From Mastigias papua (taxonomy: Eukaryota > Cnidaria > Scyphozoa > Rhizostomeae > Mastigiidae), in assembly GCA_964019165.1 (NCBI GenBank), contig OZ025268.1:11986359-12050358 (forward strand): DNA of 64,000 bases, in the 5' to 3' direction. How positions within the stretch are numbered: the first letter of the stretch is position 1; the number at the start of each line of letters is the position of its first letter. A program made the position numbers and the translations under genes. This document shows, one piece after another, positions 17,945-28,240 of the stretch. The notes under the pieces were generated by a model. The model had not been told where the DNA came from. It saw only the letters and a list, made by a program, of their open reading frames with translations, and searched no databases.

Positions 17945-18224
17945 CAATCACTGCCAAAAGTCCTTGGAACACCCTTTGACCGCAGCATTTTATGTGACAA
18001 TTATGAGATTCCGGTGAAGCACAACGGATTACGCCCCCCCTACCCCCCAGAACAATGTTGAATTAACGGTTGGGTTAGCTGACAGTTGTGTGAATGCAAT
18101 TTGACTTACTTACTGTGTATAAAACCTGTATAAATCAGCATTGTTTTCAAGGGGAGAGGAGGGGAACGCTCACCAGCCAGATCAAAAAATACAGTAAGTG
18201 TTCCAAGACTTTTGGCATTGATTG
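17945..18224. mobile_element. 280-bp TIR element, right copy
   Basis: Same sequence and orientation as 14751-15030. At its inner edge the TIR is preceded by CTCAGA, and the inner edge of the left copy is followed by the complement TCTGAG. The true TIR may therefore be about 6 bp longer than the ends at the LINE junctions. Confidence 0.75.
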
Positions 18225-18918
18225 TTCCTTCTTCTCAGCTGCTTTTGATTTCACGCCGATAATTTCCACTTTCACTTTACCAAGTACCACATCCACTCTG
18301 TTAACTGTATCTATCAAACGTCATCGTTCCACTCCTCTCAAAGCTGGCAATCTCTTGCGCTCTCGTTCTTTAATTCATTCAGCTGCTGTAATATTATCTT
18401 TTCCTTTTCATTTAAGTTATTTTGATCCCTATCTACAATAAATTGTACCAAACTCACTCTGTCATTTACGTTGTGAGCATTCTCATTCCCGTTAATCTCT
18501 GATTCTTGCTCATTATATTCACTTTTGTCTTCATTCGTTACGTCTACTACAGCTTCAGATTCTTCATGTTCTACCATTCTTTTGGTTTCTTTCAGTTCAA
18601 GCTCTGTCAACCATTTCTTTCGTATAATCTGAGCTTTCTGATCAAGTAAGCGCTGTTCAGTTATCTGGAACATCCCCTTGTCACTCTATATTCTATGCAT
18701 TCTTTTTCTATATCCAGTTACATTGGGATCACTTCGAAGGAAACACTCTATAACACAACTGTTTTCTTCATAAGACCACTTCTTTCTGACTCTTCTAGCA
18801 GTAGCTGGTTGACGACCAGGTCCACGCTGCTGCTCCGTGGAACACCTGCGGGGGAAAGAGCTTCACATGATGTCCCACTCTCATTGATGTCGTTATCGGA
18901 TTGTCCATTATATGACAT
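18225..18918 (-). mobile_element. R2-like LINE, N-terminal part
   Basis: Start of the LINE ORF on the minus strand. An ATG at 18918 opens MSYNGQSDNDINESG. After a shift comes KKWSYEENSCVIECFLRSDP (Myb/SANT-like), GYRKRMHRI, a stop, then MFQITEQRLLDQKAQIIRKK (from 18673). An acidic stretch follows, then LRGVERWRLIDTVNRVDVVL, ending in AAEKKE at the insertion junction (18225). This N-terminal layout is shared with LINEs having a Myb-like DNA-binding head, and it joins in frame to 14750. Confidence 0.75.
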
Positions 18919-18984
18919 TATACATTATTATCATTATAATTATTACGTGAAATAAAATACGTCTCTCATCTTTTACGGTCCAAG

Positions 18985-20745
18985 TTGCAAACAACACCTT
19001 CGATCAGCTCTGCTAACTTGAAACATAATTCCATGATTTCTACGAACTGTTGGAGTTATATAAAGCGGGTACTCAAGAAACGCTCATCACTACTTCCTTC
19101 TTTCACATTGGACCATTGCGCTAACTTTTTCCGTAAGACTCTATCTAGTGCATTTCCTAATAAGCAATTCGCTATTCCCAGCTGGATTCCTCCATTGCAA
19201 GCTCCTACCTACAGTGTTGATCTTCAGCCACCAAGCTATCAAAAAATCACAGCTATCATACGACGCATGAAATGCTCTTCTTCTCCCAGTCCTTTAGACC
19301 AGGTCTCGATCATATGCTTTAAAAGATGTCCTTATTTACGCTCTCTCCTAACTGAAATCATATGCATCATTTGGAAAACAGGCTCAATTCCTTCCAAAAA
19401 TAGAGTCACCCCAATTTACAAAGAAGGGGAAAAGTCAGAAAAATCGAACTACAGACCCATTTCTGTACTGCCTGTCATATCAAGGCTATTTGAAAAACTT
19501 ATCTATGACCAGTTGTACCAATATATGAATGGGAGTGGACTTCTGTCACCAGATCAGTCTGGATTTAGGGCACTACATTCAACTATCACCTGCTTGCTGA
19601 AATGCACAGATGATTGGTTCAACGGCATAGATAAGGGGCTTTTGACTGGAATGATCTTTATAGATCTCAAAAAAGCTTTTGATACGGTTGATCATGAAAT
19701 CCTATGCAAAAAGCTGGCCCACTATGGTGTACTCGGTAGGGAGCTATCATGGTTTAAATCTTATCTCGCTAACAGAAGGCAGTATTGTCGAGCTAATGGT
19801 GTCGACTCTAATATGGAGAATATCGAAGTGGGAGTCCCTCAAGGCTCTTGTCTCGGTCCGCTCCTATTTTTAGTCTACATAAACGACCTCCCCTGCATTA
19901 TAAAGAACTCGAAAGTGTCCATGTATGCTGATGACACAAGTCTGTACCATTTTTCGAAAAACATTTCTCAGTTGAACTGGGCTATTAATGAAGATCTAGG
20001 GAAACTTGATAGGTGGCTAAAGGGGAACAAATTATCCCTTAACGTAACCAAAACCCACTCTATGCTGATCACCACTAAACATAAGAAAAAATATCTCGAC
20101 ATTTCTGGCCAAACTTTCCAACCTTCCATTCGTGAGACGAGCGTCGAAGTTGCAAGTAACACTAAATACTTAGGTGTCCAACTAGACGAACATCTCTCAT
20201 GGAAGGAGCACATAAAAGTGGTCACTGTGAAAGCTTCGCGTGCAATTGGCCTCTTGAAACATGCCAAAAAGTACCTTCCTATTGCAGTCGTGAAAACTCT
20301 CTATAGTAGCATCGTTGAGCCTCACTTCCAATACTGTTGCTCTGTCTGGGGTTGCTGCAATTCCACTGACATCTTACAATTGCAGAGACTTCAAAACAGA
20401 GCAGCTCATGTCTTGACTAATAGTCAGTTCGATGCCCCTAGTAAACCTTTGATACAAAGTTTAGGTTGGCAAACGATCGGGCAATTGATTGATAGACAGT
20501 CAAAACTAACGGTTTTTAAATGCCTTAACGACCTTGCTCCCAGATATCTAAGCGAATGTTTCACCAAAAACGTTGACTGCATCTCACGCAACCTGCGGAA
20601 TACATCCACGGACTTAAGGCTACCTTTGAAAAGTTCTTCTACTGGACAAAAATGCTTTTCGTTCAGAGGAGCGAAAATATGGAATAGTCTCTCCAAGGAG
20701 GCTAAGCAGGCAGCTACACTCGATGCCTTCAAGGTCAAAATTTAA
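18985..20745 (+). CDS. Chimeric open LINE ORF (586 aa)
   Basis: Uninterrupted frame made of two different LINEs. Residues 1 to about 136 belong to the outer LINE (SSSPSPLDQVSIICFKRCPY ... WKTGSIPS). From NRVTPIYKEGEKSEKSNYRP onward it is a CR1/L2-like RT: IDLKKAFDTVDH (about 225, catalytic Asp), GVPQGSCLGPLLFLVYINDL (about 280) and MYADDTSLYHF (about 312, catalytic YADD). After that come KYLGVQLDEHLSWKEHI and the usual RT C-terminal RAAHVLT and FSFRGAKIWNSL blocks. No endonuclease domain is present in the inner LINE, which is 5'-truncated. Unlikely to be functional as a retrotransposon, but the RT domain looks intact. Confidence 0.85.
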   Translation: MQTTPSISSANLKHNSMISTNCWSYIKRVLKKRSSLLPSFTLDHCANFFRKTLSSAFPNKQFAIPSWIPPLQAPTYSVDLQPPSYQKITAIIRRMKCSSSPSPLDQVSIICFKRCPYLRSLLTEIICIIWKTGSIPSKNRVTPIYKEGEKSEKSNYRPISVLPVISRLFEKLIYDQLYQYMNGSGLLSPDQSGFRALHSTITCLLKCTDDWFNGIDKGLLTGMIFIDLKKAFDTVDHEILCKKLAHYGVLGRELSWFKSYLANRRQYCRANGVDSNMENIEVGVPQGSCLGPLLFLVYINDLPCIIKNSKVSMYADDTSLYHFSKNISQLNWAINEDLGKLDRWLKGNKLSLNVTKTHSMLITTKHKKKYLDISGQTFQPSIRETSVEVASNTKYLGVQLDEHLSWKEHIKVVTVKASRAIGLLKHAKKYLPIAVVKTLYSSIVEPHFQYCCSVWGCCNSTDILQLQRLQNRAAHVLTNSQFDAPSKPLIQSLGWQTIGQLIDRQSKLTVFKCLNDLAPRYLSECFTKNVDCISRNLRNTSTDLRLPLKSSSTGQKCFSFRGAKIWNSLSKEAKQAATLDAFKVKI

Positions 20746-20966
20746 GTCCAGAGAGATTTTGAAATATTTTAGACTATTTTATTCTATTTTATTCTAGATT
20801 ATAAAGTATTTCATTAATTGTAATTAGGTTTTTTATCTATTTTATACTAGAATCATTGCATTATATTTTAGATGGAGGGCCCCTTGAAAATCAGCTTTGG
20901 CTGAAGGGTTACCCTCCTAAAACATGTGAAATCAAATCAAATCAAATCAAATCAAATCAAATCAAT
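19394..20966 (+). mobile_element. CR1/L2-like LINE, 5'-truncated copy
   Basis: Inserted into the outer LINE between TCCAAA (left) and ATGAAAAAACGC (right). It starts inside the RT domain and ends with a short 3' UTR containing TTGGCTGAAGGGTTACCCTCC and a (AAATC)n tail at 20927-20966, the short-repeat tail typical of CR1/L2 elements. Few lesions are visible, so it is a comparatively recent insertion. Confidence 0.85.
20927..20966 (+). repeat. (AAATC)n LINE tail
   Basis: Eight pentamer units at the 3' end of the CR1-like LINE. They mark its end precisely. Confidence 0.9.
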
Positions 20967-22222
20967 ATGAAAAAACGCTTTTACGATTCTTATCTATAAG
21001 AAGGGTAGTTCTGATGACCCTTCAAATTTCAGACCTATCTCTCTTGAATCCGTAATGCTTAAAATATTTACATCCTGTCTTCGTGACAACATGTACGATT
21101 TCCTAAAGCGAAATAACTATATCGAATCTCAAATTCAAAAAGGTTTTACATCGAAGATTTCCGGTACTATAGAGCATACTCTATGATGGCGTATATTATC
21201 AACAAAGCCCGTACAAAATAACGTTCTCTTATTGTAACGCTGCTTGATCTCAAAAACACCTTTGGCGAAGTTCATCATAATCTCATATCATCTGTTTTAT
21301 CTTACCACCACGTTCCTGACAGCATTCAATGTTTGGTAGCAAACCTCTACTCCGATTTCAAAACGTCCATCATCACAAACCAATTTAGCACTCCTGCCAT
21401 TCCCGTCAAACGCGGTGTTTTACAGGGTGACTGCTTAAGCCCTTTACTTTTCAATATGTGCTTCAATACCTTTATCCAATTCATAAAGGCTGAAAAATAC
21501 AAGCAACTTGATTTCTCAAGATCACGATTGAACAAATCAGCTATTTACTCCGGTTCACTGGTTCCAGTTTGCCGATGATGCTGCTGTTATCTCTAGCACT
21601 GAACGCGAAAACCAGCTACTTTTAAATTGTTTTACGAGATGGTGCTAATGGACGAACACGATTGTAAGAGTGGATAAGTGCACTGCATTTGGTATAAAGA
21701 AATTCTCTACTTGTTCAATGCAGTTCCAACCTAAGCTATTTATAAGTAATGAAACTTTCCCCCCTGTCCACAAAGGTGGATCCTACAGATATCTTGGCCG
21801 TTACTTCAACTTTGAAATGAACAATGATGAGCATATATCTTCCCTAATATCATCCTTTTCTGATATGCTCTCTGACATCGATTCTCTACCCATTCTTCCT
21901 CAAAATAAACTGCGCCTTTAACAAACATACGTTCTCTCCAAAGTCTCGTGGGACTTTACAGTTACCAATATCTCCAAAATCTGGGTTATACAACATCTTG
22001 ATGATTTAGTCTCTCCCTATTTTCGTGATTGGCTTGATACCCTATAAGTGCAACATTGAGTGGCATCATTCTCTCCAAAAATCATTTTGGATTAAGTCTT
22101 CAACTTCCTTCTATGAAATTTCTTCAATGTCAAACTGTTCAACGTAACATCCTAAAGTCATCTCCAAACAATAACATTCTATCGCTTTGGAAAAACACCT
22201 GTAAAGGATCGAATATTCAATA

Positions 22223-22360
<138 letters not shown>

Positions 22361-22980
22361 AGGAGGTCCTAAAAGCCATTGGAACTGAGGATACTGAGCG
22401 CCTTCAACATGAGCTAACTTCACAGGGTTACATTTTGTCTATTCTTCTTGATAACTCCCTTAAAATGGGAAACTCTATCTGGGCCACTGTTCAAAGCAAC
22501 ATGCCACGTAACATCTTTAATTTCACTGTATGGTATTTAAAGAACTCATTAGCAACCCGTGTAAATCTTGCCAGAAGGAATCTTAGCCAAGCTTTTGATT
22601 GCTCCTTCTGCTTTCGTCCTGTAAGTTTGTTCCATGCTGTTGCAGGCTGCAAAACTTACCTTAATGAAGGCCGTTTTACATGGCGTCACAATTCAGCATT
22701 GCAATTTATTGCCAACTCCCTACAGTCAATTGTTAGTTCTACCTTATATGTTGACCCCAGTGGCGGTTCTACGGGGGAGCCAGAGGGGGCCACGGCCCCC
22801 CAGAAATTTTTCTGGCCCCTTCATTGGTCCCCCCACTTTTCAAAAGAGGATATTATGAGTTTTCTTGCTTTTCTAATTTTCTATAGAGGAAAGCCTCTTG
22901 CAAGCGCCTCGAGTCCACTGGTTGATGGTCTGGCTAAATATACTGCTAAGGGTTCCGGCTATGGGAGGTATTAAAACTCT

Positions 22981-22982
<2 letters not shown>

Positions 22983-23021
<39 letters not shown>
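22983..23021. repeat. (TAA)n tail, left part
   Basis: Continues at 27385-27427 across the Gypsy insertion. It is the 3' tail of the minus-strand LINE fragment at 27428-28140. Confidence 0.85.
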
Positions 23022-23172
23022 TGTAGTATTTAGAGACTAGTGCCCAGGACACTAAGCAGTGTGACATGTTTGTATGTGTGAAAATACGTTGAATTAGAAG
23101 TCTTGTTATGTTCTGTTTCAAGAAGGTTGTTGTTTCTGAATCTGTTCTAAAAACGTACACAGGAATATTACA
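23022..23172 (+). repeat. Gypsy 5' LTR
   Basis: 151 bp bounded by TG...CA and identical to 27234-27384. It is expected to carry the promoter and polyadenylation signals; no clear TATA or AATAAA was recognised. Confidence 0.92.
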
Positions 23173-23190
23173 CTGGCGACGAGGATTAAG
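23173..23190 (+). promoter_or_regulatory. Gypsy primer-binding site region
   Basis: TGGCGACGAGGATTAAG directly follows the LTR terminus CA after one base, the usual place of a tRNA primer site. The tRNA species is not identified. Confidence 0.6.
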
Positions 23191-23216
23191 TCACATCGTT
23201 TGTAGTATTTTGCACC

Positions 23217-26200
23217 ATGTCCAGCATTTCGCTACATCCCATGCCCGAATTCAACCCCGATGTTGAAGTTGGCGCGAGTCTTGCTACTCGATGGCGGAAA
23301 TGGCTTATGGATTTTGACATGTTCCTAGCTGCATCTGGCATTACTAGTAATGCACGTAAACGAGCTCTTCTCCTCTACCAAGCTGGCTCACGGGTTCGCG
23401 ACATCTTTGCTCAGCTACCTGATACCGGTGAAGCTAATGATTTTGAAACAGCCAAAGAAAAACTTACACAGCATTTTCAACCACAGAAAAATGTCAGGTA
23501 TGATGTTTATGTTTTTCGTAAAGCTATTCAGCAAAAAGATGAAACTCTTGATCAATACCATACGCGTTTGAGAACGTTAGCCGAACCATGTGAATTTCCT
23601 AACTTAGACTTTGAGTTGGAAGAACAGATTATAATAGGGGGTACGTCAACCCGTATTCGCAAACAGGCCTTACGTGACCCTAGTTATGACCTTAAAGCCA
23701 TGCTTCTTGATGGTCGTCGAGACGAAATTAGCAAATTTCAGTCTGCCGAAATAGAGGGGAAAGAACAGATGTCGAAACTCTCCGCGAAACCCAAAAATTG
23801 CCTAAATTGTGGTGGCCCTACCCCTCATCTCAACACCTGTCCTGCAAAAGGGAAAGAGTGTCATAATTGCGGGAAAATGAATCATTTCGCAAAATATTGT
23901 CGGGGAAAGCCAACGAAAGGTCACAAATCAGGGCAATCGCGCTCTCAGAATTTCTCACGTTCGAGACAACGCACCCAAGTAAAACAGCTTGTCCATGCCC
24001 AGTCTGATACTGATGACGAGTACCTCTATCCTGTTCGTGATAGTAAAACTACACGTCCCCATGCTACCATTAAAGTCTTAGGACATTCCTTTGATATTCT
24101 TATCGATACAGGGGCTAGCATAAATGTAATTGATCACGGAACATTCCTGCGTATGAAAGATGCACATTTACTTGAAACTCGTGCAAAAGCGTTCCCCTAC
24201 AGTTCATCAAAACCTGTTACTTTCAAAGGCAAATTCCAAGCAGTCATAGAAACAAAGAAACGCTACGCTGTTGCAACGTTCTTTGTGATTAACAGCAGCA
24301 ACAGTGGCAACTTGCTGAGCGCGCAAACAGCACAAGAGTTAGGGCTAATAAGTCTTAATCTTTGCAAATTGGCGGCAAACAACACACCTAATTTACCACA
24401 AAAGCAGGATAAAGCACTGACAAGCATTGTTAATAAGTACTGCAATGTGTTCAATGGCCTAGGCAAACTGAAACATCAGCAGATTACTTTAAATATCGAT
24501 GAAACAGTTCAGCCGACTGCGGAGGCGCAAAGGCGTATTCCGTACCATATCAGAGAGAAGGTCAAGCACGCCATTCATCAGCTTGTAGCAGATGACATCA
24601 TTGAAAAGGTCCCTCACACCCAAGCGACCCCTTGGATAAGCGCCATCGTCGCGGTTCCTAAGAAAGACGGCACTGTAAGAATATGCGTTGATATGCGGAA
24701 AGCAAATTGTGCTATACAAAGGGTTCGTTACTTAATTCCTACAGTTGCGGATATTAGCCAAGCCTTAAATGGATGCAAGTTTTTCTCTAAGCTTGATTTA
24801 TCTCAAGCATATCATCAGTTAGAGTTAGATGAACGCAGCAGATATATAACCACATTTAGTACTCACGTTGGGTTATATAGATACAAACGGCTCAACTATG
24901 GAACAAATGCTGCAGCTAAACTTTTTCAGCATACACTACAGACGGTGTTACACGGATTAGATGGTGTCCGTAATTTAGCAGACGATATTATTATTTTTGC
25001 AAAGACACGTGAAGACCATGATCAAGCACTCTCTGCCTGCCTACAACGCCTTGCAGACCATGGTTTAACCTTGAATGCATCAAAATGTAAGCTTTTGACT
25101 GACTCTTTATCATTTTTCGGTCAAGTATTTACTGCCGAAGGGACAACCCCAGATCCAGCTCGGGTTCTTGATCTTCAAAATGCCTTAGTTCCCACAAACG
25201 TTCATGAAGTTCGGAGTTTTCTGGGTATGGCGAACTACAGTAGCAGATATATTCCCAATTACGCGACCATTACGGAGCCATTGCGAGTTCTTACAAAGAA
25301 AAATGCCCTTTTCACATGGACTTCAAGCCATCAGACTGCTTTTGATCACCTGAAAAAGGCATTAACATGCGCTCCTGTTATGTCCTACTTTGACACAACG
25401 AAAGAAACGTTCATAACCGTGGATGCCAGTCCCGTTGGCATCTCTGCCATTTTGAGTCAACAAGGGTCAGATGCAGACACCCCACAAGTCGTTGCTTATG
25501 CCAGTCGCGCGCTTACCCCAGTCGAGCAACGTTACTCGCAAACAGAAAAGGAGGCACTCGGGATTGTTTGGGGTATCGAGCATTTCCATTTATACATATA
25601 TGGTTCTCATTTCACCCTTATAACTGACCATAAACCACTTGAGGTCATCTACGGCAACGTTAATTCTAAGCCATCAGCACGCATTGAAAGATGGGTACTT
25701 CGACTCCAACCCTACTCATTTTCGGTCGTGTACAAACCAGGGAAAGACAACCCTGCAGATTTCCTGTCACGTCACCCATCTTCAGAAAGTATCTCTAAGC
25801 ATGCAGTCATGGCTGATGAATATGTAAGTCTATTGGCTTTATCAGCTGTCCCAAAAGCTATGACCATTAGTGATATTCAGAAAGCCACTGATACAGACAA
25901 AACCATGCAAAGTCTACGTGCAGCAATTCGTCATAATAAATGGGACTGCGATCTTGTCAAACCCTTCCGAGCTATAAAGGACGAACTGATCGTTGCTCCA
26001 CAGAATATTGTTCTTCGTGGTTCTCGAATCGTTGTACCGGAATCTTTACAACAACAAGCGATAGACATTGCGCATGAGACCCACCAAGGTCTAGTGAAGA
26101 CAAAAGCGCTCCTCCGTGAGAAGGTATGGTTTCCTGGAATAGATAAGCTAGTGAAAGAGACTCTTGATCGTTGTATACTATGCCAAGCCACTGGTCAACC

Positions 26201-26696
26201 GAACCCCCCAGAACCTATACGGATGACCCCCATGCCAGATGGACCATGGCAGAAGGTGCATGCAGATTTTTATGGCCCACTGCCATCTGGAGAATATCTG
26301 CTAGTTCTTATAGATCGTTATTCGCGTTATCCGGAGGTTGAAATTGTTCGATCAACAAAGGCATCTGTTGTTATCCCGAAATTTGACAAGATTTTCGCTA
26401 CTCACGGTATTCCTTTTTCAATCACCACAGATAATGGTCCACCTTTCAATAGTGAGGCGTATCGTCGGTATCTCCATACTTTAGGTATTAGTTACGACAC
26501 TGCAACTCCCAAGTGGCCACAAGGCAATGCTGAAGTAGAGCGTTTTAACCAACCTCTTGGACGTGCTTTGATAACAGCAAAAGTTGAAGGGAGAATATGG
26601 CAGCAGGAACTAAATCGATTCCTCCCACACACTACCGCACAACACCTCACGCGACAACCAAAATCGCCCCCTCAGACTTGCTTTTTAATCGTGTAG
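23217..26696 (+). CDS. Gypsy Gag-Pol polyprotein (first frame)
   Basis: Single Gag-Pol frame of 1159 codons, without a frameshift between gag and pol. Domains in order: Gag matrix/capsid-like (1-190); two zinc knuckles, CLNCGG...HLNTC (about 194) and CHNCGKMNHFAKYC (about 214, canonical CX2CX4HX4C); and protease with LIDTGASINVI (about 296). Then RT with SKLDLSQAYHQLEL and the active site LADDIIIF (about 586) in place of the usual Y/I-A/S-DD; RNase H with TVDASPVGISAIL and LITDHKPLEV (about 734-810); and integrase with an HHCC zinc finger (HETHQG ... CILCQ, about 954-990), HADFYGPLPSG (about 1015), TTDNGPPF (about 1070) and NAEVERFN. The last about 20 residues (PHTTAQHL...) are out of frame. 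The true continuation is the ORF at 26597-27205. Confidence 0.92.
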   Translation: MSSISLHPMPEFNPDVEVGASLATRWRKWLMDFDMFLAASGITSNARKRALLLYQAGSRVRDIFAQLPDTGEANDFETAKEKLTQHFQPQKNVRYDVYVFRKAIQQKDETLDQYHTRLRTLAEPCEFPNLDFELEEQIIIGGTSTRIRKQALRDPSYDLKAMLLDGRRDEISKFQSAEIEGKEQMSKLSAKPKNCLNCGGPTPHLNTCPAKGKECHNCGKMNHFAKYCRGKPTKGHKSGQSRSQNFSRSRQRTQVKQLVHAQSDTDDEYLYPVRDSKTTRPHATIKVLGHSFDILIDTGASINVIDHGTFLRMKDAHLLETRAKAFPYSSSKPVTFKGKFQAVIETKKRYAVATFFVINSSNSGNLLSAQTAQELGLISLNLCKLAANNTPNLPQKQDKALTSIVNKYCNVFNGLGKLKHQQITLNIDETVQPTAEAQRRIPYHIREKVKHAIHQLVADDIIEKVPHTQATPWISAIVAVPKKDGTVRICVDMRKANCAIQRVRYLIPTVADISQALNGCKFFSKLDLSQAYHQLELDERSRYITTFSTHVGLYRYKRLNYGTNAAAKLFQHTLQTVLHGLDGVRNLADDIIIFAKTREDHDQALSACLQRLADHGLTLNASKCKLLTDSLSFFGQVFTAEGTTPDPARVLDLQNALVPTNVHEVRSFLGMANYSSRYIPNYATITEPLRVLTKKNALFTWTSSHQTAFDHLKKALTCAPVMSYFDTTKETFITVDASPVGISAILSQQGSDADTPQVVAYASRALTPVEQRYSQTEKEALGIVWGIEHFHLYIYGSHFTLITDHKPLEVIYGNVNSKPSARIERWVLRLQPYSFSVVYKPGKDNPADFLSRHPSSESISKHAVMADEYVSLLALSAVPKAMTISDIQKATDTDKTMQSLRAAIRHNKWDCDLVKPFRAIKDELIVAPQNIVLRGSRIVVPESLQQQAIDIAHETHQGLVKTKALLREKVWFPGIDKLVKETLDRCILCQATGQPNPPEPIRMTPMPDGPWQKVHADFYGPLPSGEYLLVLIDRYSRYPEVEIVRSTKASVVIPKFDKIFATHGIPFSITTDNGPPFNSEAYRRYLHTLGISYDTATPKWPQGNAEVERFNQPLGRALITAKVEGRIWQQELNRFLPHTTAQHLTRQPKSPPQTCFLIV

Positions 26697-27205
26697 TGAA
26701 TGGAAAATTTCCAACGTTAGTAAAGAACAAAACGATAAATCGGCACAAAGAAGCAGTAGAGAATGAACGACTACGGGCCGAATATAATAAAGTCTATGCT
26801 GACAAAAAGCGACATGCTAAACCTTGCGATATTAAAGTGGGAGACTATGTTCTTATCAAGCAAGACAAGCAGAACAAGTTGACCCCTCGTTTCAATGAGA
26901 AGCCATTAATTGTTGTGCATAGAAATAAATCACGTATCACAGTTGAAGACAATGATAAACGTAAAATAACTCGCAACGTGTCTCATTTCAAGCGCATTCT
27001 AACACCTTCGAATTTAGAAAATGAAGCAAACAGTGAACCAGAAACAAAACAGCATAAAGATGGTGATGATGATTATGATAACAATGATGCAAAAAGGACA
27101 GACAATGTCGGAGAAAGGCAAAGACTTGTTGCACGTCGCTCAGACAGACTGCGTAGAGAACCTGATCGTCTAGGGGTACCAATACCGTCACAAATTGTTC
27201 GTTGA
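26597..27205 (+). CDS. Gypsy Pol C-terminus (shifted frame)
   Basis: Downstream part of the integrase in another frame. The in-frame sense begins at HYRTTPHATTKIAPSDLLFN near 26617, then GDYVLIKQDKQNKLTPRFNE (an SH3-like integrase tail), ending with a basic RRSDRLRREPDRL. A one-base indel in a CCC run near 26615 separates it from the first frame. Given the identical LTRs this may be a very recent mutation or a sequencing error. The polypurine tract follows at 27218. Confidence 0.85.
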   Translation: MAAGTKSIPPTHYRTTPHATTKIAPSDLLFNRVVNGKFPTLVKNKTINRHKEAVENERLRAEYNKVYADKKRHAKPCDIKVGDYVLIKQDKQNKLTPRFNEKPLIVVHRNKSRITVEDNDKRKITRNVSHFKRILTPSNLENEANSEPETKQHKDGDDDYDNNDAKRTDNVGERQRLVARRSDRLRREPDRLGVPIPSQIVR

Positions 27206-27217
27206 GACACTAACTTT

Positions 27218-27233
27218 TAAAAAGGGGGAATGA
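27218..27233 (+). other. Gypsy polypurine tract
   Basis: AAAAAGGGGGAATGA immediately before the 3' LTR, the expected plus-strand primer of reverse transcription. Confidence 0.8.
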
Positions 27234-27384
27234 TGTAGTATTTAGAGACTAGTGCCCAGGACACTAAGCAGTGTGACATGTTTGTATGTGTGAAAATACG
27301 TTGAATTAGAAGTCTTGTTATGTTCTGTTTCAAGAAGGTTGTTGTTTCTGAATCTGTTCTAAAAACGTACACAGGAATATTACA
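27234..27384 (+). repeat. Gypsy 3' LTR
   Basis: Identical to the 5' LTR as read by eye, so insertion is recent relative to every other element here. Confidence 0.92.
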
Positions 27385-28140
27385 ATAATAATAATAATAA
27401 TAATAATAATAATTATAATAATAATAAATGAAATCTTTATACAGGATGTACATTTCAGTGTTACGTACATTGCTTTTAATACGTATCCTGTCAAAATAAA
27501 TGATTACAAACTTATCAATAAAATTAAATTGACTTCCTAAATGTTAAAATGATTCTTTAAATGTTCTTTAAATATTAAGAGGCTATCAGTTTGACGGCTT
27601 TGGATAGGTAGGTCATTGTAGAATTTAACACCCATCGACCGAAAGCTAGACTTGGCAACTTGTAATTTGACTTTTGGAACTCCAAGCATAAACCCATTAT
27701 TCTTGTATTCTGCTCATGTGCTCCGACAGTGAAAAAGTTTTGAAAGTTTTCATGAAGTTGTCTATCCAGATACTTCCTAACCAATAAAACTGCATGCTTT
27801 TTCATTTCATTCTGTATTGGTGTTTGCCTTTTGGTGGTCAGTCTGGCAATTCTTCTGTCTAAAGATGATAGCTTTGAAAGTTGTGTGTTTGTTAGGCTTA
27901 AATTTGTAGTACAGGCATATAGAAGAACAGACAACAAAATTCATCTGTAGATTTTAGAAATATATGACCTTAGAGAGAAGAGCAGCCTCAGTTTTCCAGG
28001 CGTTTTCTTGTACACTCGGTGGAAATTGGCATTAAATGAGAGTATTTGGTCCATTAATGTACCTAAGTACTTGTACTCTTGTGTGGGAGCTATCGTTTGA
28101 TGATTATACTGCAATCTGATACAATCACCGTTTTGCACTA
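27385..28140 (-). mobile_element. LINE C-terminal fragment with (TTA)n tail
   Basis: 5'-truncated minus-strand LINE. The frames read QEYKYLGTLMDQILSFNANF (from about 28090), KLRLLFSLRSYISKIY, VLLYACTTNLSLTNTQLSKL and LASFGRW-like residues near the C terminus: the post-RT region of Jockey-superfamily LINEs. The tail is the (TTA)n on the minus strand (27427-27385, continuing at 23021-22983). A stop near 27940 breaks it. Confidence 0.7.
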
Positions 28141-28240
28141 ATTAACAAGCGATGCGGGCTTTAATAGAAGTTGGTGATAAATTGTTGTGTAAGATAGGCA
28201 AATGTCTCAAAGTTCTGACGGAGAAACACGTGCTTTTTAG

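Larger units (their letters stand above)
14751..18224. mobile_element. 3.47-kb composite-like insertion
   Basis: Everything between the LINE fragments. The left flank ends AATAAGGTT and the right flank starts TTCCTTCTTCTC. Joining the flanks and removing one TT restores an uninterrupted LINE frame (AAEKKE followed by PYWKGR), so this whole block entered as one unit or grew from one insertion. Contents are two 280-bp direct repeats at the ends, a Tc1-like transposase gene (15515-16593) and about 1.8 kb of unassigned DNA. Confidence 0.75.
23022..27384 (+). mobile_element. Young Ty3/Gypsy LTR retrotransposon (Mag-like)
   Basis: Complete element of 4363 bp. The two 151-bp LTRs (23022-23172 and 27234-27384) start TGTAGTATTTAG, end GGAATATTACA and appear identical base for base. 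A 5-bp ATAAT flank on each side fits a target duplication within the (TAA)n tail. A primer-binding site region begins CTGGCGACGAGGATTAAG at 23173, and a polypurine tract lies at 27218-27230. The WPQGNAEVERFN integrase motif and short LTRs resemble the Mag clade. The only coding lesion seen is one frameshift near 26615. Confidence 0.93.
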
